Shown here piece by piece: positions 56,029 to 64,000 of a stretch of 64,000 nt of DNA; positions within the stretch are counted from its first letter, which is position 1; every line of letters starts with the position of its first letter. The DNA is taken from positions 1 to 64,000 of the forward strand of contig JAKCPI010004937.1 of assembly GCA_023213315.1 (NCBI GenBank), read 5' to 3'. The stretch is from Euborellia annulipes (taxonomy: Eukaryota; Arthropoda; Insecta; Dermaptera; Anisolabididae). The translations under genes were made by a program, and so were the position numbers. The notes under the pieces are model-generated. The model had not been told where the DNA came from and did not search any database. It was given only the letters and a program-made list of their open reading frames with translations.

Positions 56029-56852
56029 TTTACTTTCTCTTACCTATGTATATATGTAATATATATATAGAGAGAAAGTATTGGATTCATGTCAAAAATT
56101 CGATGTCGAGATTTTGATGGATCTTCACGTTTTGAGGTCCCCTGAATCCAAAAAAATCTGGTGTGACTGGCGCACAGCACACAACTTTCTCTTACCTTCG
56201 GTAATCGAAAGTTGTGTACTGTGCTTGTCTCACCAGATTTTTTTGTTTCGACATGTATTTAGTTTCCGACAGTAGGGTACAATTGAATTCAAGATGTAAA
56301 ATTTATAAGTATGGGAAAATATTTATATTTTGATACCATGGCAACCATTTCTCCTATCTTTTCTATGGAGTACAAGAGTAAAGTGGTCTTCAGAAGATTT
56401 CAATCACAAAATAAGAATATACATTTTAAAGAGAATCTAAAAAATAATTGATTTTTGAATTTTAAAAAAATCGTTGGAGCAAATTTAGAGAAAATCGAAA
56501 AAAACTGAAAAAGTGCATCAGTAAAGTACTAGTACTTTTTGGTCGATTTTGTTCAAAAGCTTCCTGTCACGTCCCATGGGGGTGTCTAACTTAAATATAA
56601 AATTTCAACCTCCTAGCTCTTTCCGTTCTTGAGATATTTTGTTCACAGACACACACACAGACACACAGACAGACACACACACACACAGACCATGTCGCGA
56701 AACCCACTTTTTTGGATTCAGGGGACCTCAAAACGTGAAGATCCATCAAAATCTCGACATCGAATTTTTGACATGAATCCAATACTTTCTCTCTATATAT
56801 ATATTACATATATACATAGGTAAGAGAAAGTAAAAGTGGTTTTCGCGACATG

Positions 56853-56884
<32 letters not shown>

Positions 56885-57374
56885 TCAATTTTAAGCATGA
56901 AGGAATTGAGCTATGAGGTTGAAATTTTATATTTAAGTTAAACACCTCCCGGGACCGGAAAAATAAGCTTTTAATCAAAATCGGCCAAAGAGTACTAGTA
57001 CTTTACTGATGTACTTTTTCAGTTTTTTTCGATTTTCTCAAAATTTGCTCCAACGATTTTTTTAAAATTCAAAAATCAATTATTTTTTAGATGTTCTTTA
57101 AAATGTATATTCTCATTTTGCGATTGAAATCTTCTGAAGACCACTTTACTCTTGTATTTCATAGGGAAGATAGGAGAAATGGTTGCCATGGTAACAAAAT
57201 ATAAATATTTTCCCATACTTATAAATTTTACATCTGAATTCAAATGTTCCGTACTGTCGGGAACTAAATATATGTCGACACAAAAAATCTGGTGTGACAA
57301 GCACAGAACACAACTTTCGATTACCGAAGGTAAGAGAAAGTTGTGTGCTGTGCGCCAGTCACACCAGATTTTTT
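56029..57374 (-). mobile_element. DHE interrupted by another DHE
   Basis: The outer copy runs 56029-56150 (small hairpin and end block to gaatcca) and resumes at 56835 (gtggttttcgcgacatggtc), reaching the large hairpin at 57374. The break falls in the A-run between gaatcc and gtgg. The resumed part has an expanded gt microsatellite (56858-56884). Confidence 0.9.
56151..56834 (+). mobile_element. DHE inserted into a DHE, complete
   Basis: A full plus-strand copy, beginning aaatctggtgtgactggcgc and ending ggtaagagaaagta, sits exactly in an A-run of the outer copy. This fixes the unit that moves: from the outer foot of the large hairpin to the outer foot of the small hairpin, with an A-rich target and at most a few A's duplicated. 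Confidence 0.9.
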
Positions 57375-57410
57375 CGAATATTTTTGGTTGGGCAAATATT
57401 AATAAAGAAA

Positions 57411-58455
57411 ATTATTACACAGGGGACCAGTATTTTGTTGCCCGAGTATTTGAAGCAATTCCTGGGGTAGCACTGATTCCAAAAATGCCATCAGTTTTGC
57501 CCCATTACGTCTAATTTAGAGCTATAGAGAAAATAAAATTTTAATAGATAACGTGCTCTAAAGCGGCTCTTATTTTGAATTACCTGGATTTCTTTAAGGC
57601 AACACCCCTTACAAACATACTGATAGTTATAATACATATAAACTTTAAGTTTCAGCCCAAACGGAGATCATTTAGACGTACCGAAAACGGCTAAAAGTTT
57701 AGAAAAATCGAATTTTTCAAGTTTTTCTTGACTTTGGACACCCCTAATACAATTTTTCTGATCCCTGAATGGAAAAAACATATTTTTATGATATTCTATA
57801 GTTCTTTAGCTTTCCAAAAATTATTCATCCGTGAAAATCTGTTAATAATTAACGAAATTATAAGCAAAACAGCAAAGTCTGATAAAAAAAAAACACTTTG
57901 GCTGCCTATCTTTTAGGCGCTTTGCTCTCTCCGACAATAGAGTGCATAGGAATAAACTTTTAAACTATTGAGATATATTTAACTATTTTGTTCATAATTT
58001 CGCTAATAATTAATAGATTTTCACGAATGAATGATTTTTGGAAAGCTAAAGAAATATAGGATATTTTAAAAATATGTTTTATACATTCAGTGATCAGAAA
58101 AATTGTATTAGGGGTGACCAAAGTAAAAAAAAAAATTCGAATTTTGTAAACTTTTAGCCGTTTGCGGCACGTCTAAATGGCATCCGATTGGACTGAAACT
58201 TTAAATTTATATGTATTATAACTATCTGCATCTTTTTAAGAGATGTTGCTTTAAAAAAAAAAATCATGTAATTCAGAATAAAAATTAAGAGCCGCTTTAG
58301 AGCACATTTTCTATTAAAATTTTATTTTCCCTATAGTTCTAAAATATTATGTGTTGGGGCGAAACTGATGTCATTTTTGGAATCAGCACTACCCAGGAAG
58401 AGCCTCAAATTCTCCGACAACAAAAAAAAAGGTCTTTTTTGTTCCCCTGTGTTAT
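57411..58455. repeat. 1.04-kb palindrome, foldback family B long copy
   Basis: Arms (about 57411-57890 and 57945-58455) are inverted copies with roughly every tenth base changed. The inner family B ends (taatagataacgtgctctaa near 57543; gagcacattttctattaaaa near 58300) match the short copy at 46423-46676. Outer ends read cacaggggacca/gttcccctgtg. An open frame at 57728-57916 lies in one arm and is not conserved as protein. Confidence 0.8.
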
Positions 58456-58808
58456 TTGCTCTAGAAATTATTTGAAAGAAATGAGGCGCAAATAAAAGGA
58501 TTAAAGAAAAACAAATTTGAATTTTTTAGAGTAAGAGAATGCAGCATATCATCAAAAAAAAAATTAACATATTTTTGTTAGCGTTTCGGGATACCCCAAA
58601 TCGAATTACTTTTTTTTTTTTTAAACTTAATTTAGATTTTTCGTGGCAATGTTTCAAGTTACAATCTCTATATACTAAATTTTTATTATCTAAGTTTTAC
58701 TTGATTTTCTTTTGAAATAATTGTTTTGCAAATCACTTCTCTCTGAGTTGAACAAATGAATAAGTTGAATAAAAAAAATTCCAAAGAACTGATAAATTAG
58801 TTCAATAA

Positions 58809-59836
58809 ATGGACCGTTTATTTTGAAAGTGGTGTAAGTCCATTTTCTATTGTTTCGAGAAAATGAAAGGTTTGCATATCTGTTAATTTAAAAATCTAGG
58901 CAAATGATATGCAATCGGTAAATGTTTCTATTTATTTATCAGTATCTAATTTAGATATATAAATTTGTTTTAGGCGAATTTGACCAAACTAATATATAAT
59001 TACATTACTGCAAATGGACTTACACCACTTTCAAAATTAACCAACTGTAAACTTCGTTGAATTTCAATTTTGAAAAATCAAATATTCCTCAAAATATACT
59101 CATATTAATGCAATTGTGTTTACAAATAATGACACGATATAAAATAGGAGTAGCATTTTTAATTTTAGACGGTAATTACATTGTTAAAATTACAAGATAT
59201 TAGTAGTATTTACTTATCCTCTGTATATGGATGGCAGAGTGTTGAAATATTTATGATGTACCGGAAGAAATAACTGCTTGATATCTTTATATTAATAAGT
59301 AACCTAATCTCGTAACCAGTGGCGTCATTTCAACTTTTTCTTGGGGGAGGGGGGGGAAACTTTTTTTTTCAATTTCTCACTTCAATTTTCTTACAAATAG
59401 GTATCTCAAATTTGGCCAAAAGGTATTTAATTTAATTAATATTTTAATTTTATACAGTCTCGTAGAAATATTTTATTTACGTAGAATAATACCTAGAGAG
59501 GAGAGGGGGGGGGGGCAAATACCCTTCCCCCACAAATGACGCCTCTGTTAGTAATTCTTAACAAATCTATAAACAAATGCACAATAACAGACTACTAACA
59601 GGCAACAATCTGCTAAGCTCTCTACCTCAAATTGGACTTACTCCACTTTCATAATCAACGATTATGCAACTTCTTTACCGACCAATTTTCAATTGTACAA
59701 AACATGGGAATTTTTTAAGGAATTTACCTCTAGCTAGTTATACATAGAAAATGTACATTAAATTAAGCACAAATTATGTGATATCTCAGATTTTTTAAAA
59801 ATTGGACTTACACCACTTTCAAAATAAACGGTCCAT
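58809..59836. mobile_element. Element with perfect 34-bp terminal inverted repeats
   Basis: 58809-58842 and 59803-59836 are exact inverted copies (start atggaccgtttattttgaaa). The inner core tggacttacaccactttc recurs inside at 59015 and, with one or two changes, 59633. Without the inserted MITE (59317-59547) the element is about 800 bp. No protein is encoded. It shares the terminal-plus-internal motif design with 49187-51603. Confidence 0.85.
59317..59547. mobile_element. MITE with cagtggcgtcattt ends
   Basis: cagtggcgtcattt and aaatgacgcctctg are inverted ends. Inside are G-rich and C-rich runs (gggggaggggggggaaac; acccttcccccac). The flanks ctcgtaac/ttagtaat may be a worn 8-bp duplication. 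Related in style to 28674-28932 and 44443-44650. Confidence 0.7.
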
Positions 59837-60359
59837 ATATTAACTTATTTAGAGGTAAGAGCCATTTGTGCAATTTTATAATACCGACCATTCTACAAGT
59901 TTAAATACCGTTTTCTTGGTATTTTATTTTGACAGGTATATTATGTTGAGATTTTTATTTTTTGCAAACAAAATACACAATTTTTATTTAACATTTATTA
60001 TATTGATATTATAAAATTTATATATTATTATTCTACCGATATTAAAACCGGCATCCCGGTATTAAGATTTAAAAAATACCGAATACTGGTAGTGAATGTC
60101 ACGCTAAATTAACTGAACAAATTAATAATTATTCAATAAATTTTGCTAATTAAATAGTTAATAAATGACATTATTATTGATTCCAAAATTTTCCTATAAA
60201 ATTTGACTGACTGTAATAAAGAAGACATATCTTCAGTGACCAGAGATTTTTTATTCAAATCGAAGATTCCTCACTTCTTCTCGACATTAACAATTTCCCT
60301 TCTCGGTGAAAAAAAGGGACCATTTTTTATAGATTCCCCAAAAACATTGTAACGGCAAT
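59837..60359. other. AT-rich spacer with taccggtat words
   Basis: Repeated accggtat/ataccg words at 59880-60085 suggest the subterminal part of a hAT-like element, but no ends were found. Confidence 0.35.
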
Positions 60360-60640
60360 AGAGGCGGTGGCGATCATCCATCATCGGGAAGCGAAGCATT
60401 GATCCGAGAGTCTGATTGGTCCTCGGATGACAGCAATTTCAATCCTGATGACATGTCACATGCATGCACTTGTCTGTGCGTCCAATATATACGTATATAT
60501 ACACAACTAAAATGAGACGCCGACTAAACAAAGTCAATTAACGAGGAATCAAGTTTAATAGAGAAAACTATGCACATATCAAGAAGACATTGCATGCAGT
60601 AGCAGCGGCAGCTGCTGGCCAGACGAATGGCATCTGTCTT
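60360..60640 (+). promoter_or_regulatory. Promoter-like unique island
   Basis: A less AT-rich unique block with ctgattggtcc (inverted CCAAT box, 60411-60421), tatatacgtatatatac (TATA-like, 60486-60502) about 75 bp downstream, and cagcggcagctgctggcc (E-box CAGCTG, 60602-60619) near cttatct (GATA type, 60637). The order CCAAT then TATA would fit a plus-strand promoter starting near 60525. No coding exon follows within view, so this is a guess. Confidence 0.3.
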
Positions 60641-61190
60641 ATCTATTATTTATTTATTTTCTTTTATGTCTCAATGGATTTTTAGTAGGGAAGGAGGGGG
60701 AAATTAAAAATAACATTCCATTCCAGCTTGGCAGATGCAAAATGAAAGGTCAACATTAGATCAAAGAAATTCATTTCAAAACAAAACATGTATGCATTCC
60801 AATTGTTTAAAAAAATTATCATTATTTTTTTACTTGGAAATTTTGTATTATAATAATATAATTTTATGTAATAAAAGTTGTTGGATACTCAACGACATAT
60901 GTTTCATGTGGCTATTATCATGTAGGGTAATTTACCAAATAAACATTATTATTATCATTAATCTATTTTATTTATAATAAGGAATATGTAAATGGACCTT
61001 GAATAATAAAGACGTGACTTGATTTCTAACTTTTCGAAAATAGACACTGCTCTGTCTCAGGATTCTGTAAAGTGAGAGAAGATAAAATTCATTTTATGGT
61101 TCGTTTTCTATTGATACGGTAAAAACCTTAACGATTTTAAAATCTCTTTGGCAAAATGTAGAAAAGAGGCTCAAAAATTCTTTATTCAAC
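60641..61190. other. AT-rich DNA, nothing supported
   Basis: An 80-codon plus frame at 60735-60977 is Ile/Asn/Lys-rich and shows no domain. Confidence 0.5.
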
Positions 61191-61199
61191 CTTAGTCGA

Positions 61200-61235
61200 C
61201 AGTTTCGGAGCTAAAAGTCACCCATCCTCAAGACT
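61200..61235 (-). ncRNA. Hammerhead-like core beside the foldback
   Basis: On the minus strand TTGAGGA (61231-61225), gggtgacttttagctcc, GAAAC (61206-61202), then tgtcgac. The first core base is T, so it should be inactive. It directly abuts the foldback family at 61236. Confidence 0.3.
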
Positions 61236-61475
61236 TTAAACCCGAGTAAAAATGATTAAAAATGATCGAGAGATACACACGCCTGCAACAGGTCTACATA
61301 GTGAACCTTGAGGGATACACACGTCCACACCAGGGACACACATTTTTCTTCTGGTCACTTTCGATCTGTGTGTGTCCCTGGTGTGGAAGTGTATATCCCT
61401 GTGTATCCTTCAAGGTTCACTATGCACCTGCTGCGGGCGTGTGTATCCCTCGATCATTTTTAATGATTTTTACTC
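61236..61475. mobile_element. Compact foldback, sister of the minisatellite element
   Basis: Arms 61246-61345 and 61380-61475 are inverted copies (cgagtaaaaatgattaaaaa and atgatcgagagatacacacg). The loop acatttttcttctggtcact with ttcgatc is the same phrase as at 32275-32300 but inverted relative to the arms. Single stretches resembling the 31-bp unit (gtgtccctggtgtggaagtg) are present without expansion. Confidence 0.9.
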
Positions 61476-61597
61476 GTGAAATGCAACAATACAAAATATT
61501 TTTCAAGTTGAAAGATGAAACAACTCAAAATAAGATTATAAAAAAAAGAACAAATCCCACTTAGAAAGAAAGAACTCGAGTCTCTTTTTTTCCCAAA

Positions 61598-61662
61598 ATT
61601 CGCTCCAACAATTTTAAAATTCAAAAATCAATTATTTTTTAGATGCTCTTTAAAATGTATAA
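61598..61662 (-). repeat. DHE fragment
   Basis: attcgctccaacaattttaa through gatgctctttaaaatgtata is a 65-bp piece of the DHE body only. Confidence 0.75.
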
Positions 61663-62345
61663 ATCAATATAATATTTGAAGAGTGACTTTCCTCAAAATT
61701 CTTTTTTCCTTAAAATTAATCATCGTTTTCAATTTAAAATTTTGTATGACGTTGTTATGTTTCACATACCATGAATTAACGTTAAAAAATCAACAATGAA
61801 ATCTCTTGGCTGTCAGATGCAGCTGATATATTCAATGAATTAAATGGATTTATTGATTCCTTTTTTTTTTTTTGTTTAATTATTATTATAATTGATATCA
61901 AATCAAACTATTCTTATTCAAGAAGCTACTTCAAATCAGAAATGATGAGGCTTAGAAAATTGATACTGCTCGCAAATAACTTACCAAAATAAAAGACGTA
62001 ATAATAAATGTAATCCAAAACGTTGTTCCTTGTAAGAACTTAGTTTCCATAAATTTTACAGAAGAGACAAAAATTATTTTAATTACTATTTCTTGAATTT
62101 TTTCATCAATAAAATATTTTTATATCTCTTCTGTAAAATTCATGATTAACTGAGGAATTGTAAGTAGATTAATAGTTTTTTTGGAAAGGTTTTACAGAGT
62201 CATATCATAATTTCCATCAAAATATATTCAAACATTTTCATTAAGTAAATTATATCAATTTATAAGTTGGCAATTTTAAGAGGAATATAAATACTATTGC
62301 CACTGGGGTACATCAGTATCAATCTTTATAATTAGATTTATTTAT

Positions 62346-62560
62346 GAGAGTAAGAGAATTCAATAGTCCTTATGTGGGTTGAACTTGGAATGCTTTTCTT
62401 CAAATGAATATTTTGATAAATAAATTATATTCAGGTCTAAGGGGAGACCTGGCTTTTTTTTTGGTCAGGTTAATACCTCCTCAAATGAGAGAAAGGGAAT
62501 TAAGTGGTCCTTCTGTGGGTTGAAGTTGGAGTGCCTTACTCCAAGTGAATATTATTACAA
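62346..62560 (+). repeat. Direct repeat pair around a hairpin
   Basis: About 75 bp at 62345-62420 (cttatgtgggttgaacttgg) recurs with changes at 62486-62560 (cttctgtgggttgaagttgg), 141 bp apart. Between them lies caggtct-aagggg-agacctg followed by nine T (62432-62462), which looks like a hairpin plus pol III-type stop. Family unknown. Confidence 0.65.
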
Positions 62561-63663
62561 GGTTAAGAGTCAATATACTTCAACCATAAATTGTAACTGG
62601 ATGAGTAATGCCGTTATATCAATGAAACAACTTGAAATGGAGCTCTACATTTATTTAATAAATCTATTTCATGATCATCGTTGATTTTAATAGATAAAAT
62701 TATTTTCGGAAGTATTCTTTCTTCTAATATATTCTAATTCTCGCAAAATATTCAAACGAGAATCTCTTGGTTGGTCAATGAACTTGTTTTTCTTTATTTT
62801 TTTTTTTCCTTTTGGAAAACACGTGTCAAATTTGCATGTCTAACCTTTGTGTTATCTATATTGAAAACGTTTTTGTTCTGGATCTTGATAGTTTAGAAAT
62901 ATGTTTGTTTAAATGAAAATTTTGTATTCAGATTTTTACAAGATAAATTTCAAAAGGATCTTCTTTTTTGTATGGTCATCTGACAATAGGGTGTTTTGAT
63001 TATTATTTAAAGAAAATTATTTTAAGCCCTCTTTTTAATTAAAATGAATATCTTTTTAATATCCCTATCAATAATGGACATTCTTTTTTTTAAAGGTGGT
63101 GACATTAATATTAATTCTTATTATCAATATAGAGATATCAGTTAAGCGGTTAGTCATACCAAAAATTAACTTTTTCAAATGAAACCTTTTCAAATTTAAT
63201 TTACTAATGTACTCAATATTCTATTTAATAATTTATATTATCGAGAACAAATTTAATTAAATTTAATTGATAGAGTTTTATTCCATTTGCTTACTAAACT
63301 CTCTGTGTAGGTTGAGAATATAATCTTCTATTAAGGGAATTCCAATTTATTTATAGGGTACTCCAAAAGTTCAATTCAATCTAATTTGGTTTATTAAATT
63401 CGTCGAGAATGATAAAGTGTTTTATTTATTTATAATTTTAATTAAATTAAAATAAATAAAATTATACTTTATTAAAAAAAAATTAAAATCTTTCAACTTT
63501 ATTACGCTTTAAAAATATTAACATCCATCCTCCAAAAATTATGTTACGATAATGAAGAGAATCATCAAAAGCTGGTTAATTCTTTTTCTACCTATTTATC
63601 ACTTCTTATAAGAGAAAAACGGACTTTGATAAGCTGAAATTAGCAATAATGCAACCCTGTATC
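62561..63663. other. AT-rich DNA, nothing recognised
   Basis: No frame, splice pair or repeat could be supported. Confidence 0.55.
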
Positions 63664-63850
63664 ATTCAATTAAAAAATTCAGCCCCCCACCCCCCTCCAC
63701 CAAGTCTCAGAGGTTAAACATTGTGACAAATGTCAATATTGATAACCTCAAAAGCCAAAGGGAGTGAGTTCGGACCTCAGGCAGTCTGATGAATATTTAT
63801 ATCATTTGGATATCAAATGATATAACATTATAAGTCTATATAGTCTGGGA
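63664..63850 (+). mobile_element. S3 SINE, plus orientation
   Basis: Contains ctctcagaggtta-type start, tgacaaatgtcaatattgat, a tRNA-like B-box region (gagttcggacctcaggca) and the shared body tatcatttggatatcaaatg. Tail is worn. Borders are approximate. Confidence 0.6.
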
Positions 63851-63865
63851 TGATGAAAGGACTTT

Positions 63866-64000
63866 AAAAAATCTGGTGTGACTGGTCGCACAGCACACTG
63901 AAGGTAAGAGAAAGTTGTGTTCTGTCACACCAGATTTTTTGTATCGACATATGTTTAGTTTCCGCCAATATATTAAAATTCAAGATGTAAAATTTATAAA
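63866..64000 (+). mobile_element. DHE, cut by the window end
   Basis: Large hairpin with a shortened inner part (aatctggtgtgactggtcgc; agcacactgaaggtaagaga; gttctgtcacaccagatttt) and the first 60 bp of body. The inner hairpin arm lost about 20 bases compared with the reference copy, so the tip pairing is altered. Confidence 0.9.

Noticed and set aside
62432..62465. Bacterial intrinsic terminator
   Set aside because: Hairpin plus T-run fits by form, but all other evidence is eukaryotic and no gene ends there.

Overview
This is a strongly AT-rich eukaryotic (metazoan) nuclear window, almost entirely repeat-derived. Short GT-AG introns, SINEs with A-tails and target duplications, a LINE 3' end, hAT- and Tc1-type remnants and hammerhead-bearing foldbacks all point to an animal. 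An arthropod (possibly a crustacean) fits best, but that is inference. There are no operons, rRNA genes, functional tRNA genes or CRISPR arrays. The long open frames at 32-33.4 kb come from a minisatellite, not from genes.

Host-gene evidence is sparse. The best case is a compact spliced gene on the minus strand at 30010-30589: five exons, four phase-0 introns of 56-70 nt, ending in a predicted membrane anchor, with a tandem copy of its last coding segment just downstream. A two-exon coding fragment lies at 34773-35054 (-). Isolated exon-like segments with good splice signals lie at 16065-16153 (+) and 36115-36226 (+). Two small membrane-protein-like ORFs converge at 40430-41068. A proline-rich coding-like piece sits inside a hAT-type element at 46052-46198.

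The dominant repeat, called DHE here (double-hairpin element), is about 650-690 bp, has a foldback at each end, and occurs about 20 times as full, truncated, internally deleted or nested copies. At 56029-57374 one DHE sits inside another, which defines its ends. Other families are: tRNA-derived SINEs (S1, S2, S3); foldbacks with hammerhead-ribozyme cores (best at 2968-3693, partial at 6.8-7.1, 20.1, 26.0, 29.1, 31.0, 36.5, 39.5, 40.3, 51.8-52.2 and 61.2 kb); a foldback family of which one copy has grown a 1-kb, 31-bp minisatellite (32125-33345) and another is compact (61236-61475); very large palindromes (53545-55214, 57411-58455); and elements whose terminal motif recurs inside them in both orientations (49187-51603, nested 49837-51330, and 58809-59836).

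Layout: 0-9 kb DHE copies and hammerhead foldbacks; 9-18 kb AT-rich DNA with a few less AT-rich islands and one exon-like segment; 18-28 kb SINEs and DHEs; 28-36 kb the spliced gene, the minisatellite foldback and a gene fragment; 36-42 kb an exon-like segment, LINE, SINE and small ORFs; 42-49 kb Tc1/SINE fusion and hAT-type elements; 49-60 kb nested foldback and terminal-inverted-repeat elements; 60-64 kb a promoter-like island, a foldback, a repeat pair and a DHE at the window edge. Family names are labels for this annotation only; no database search was possible.
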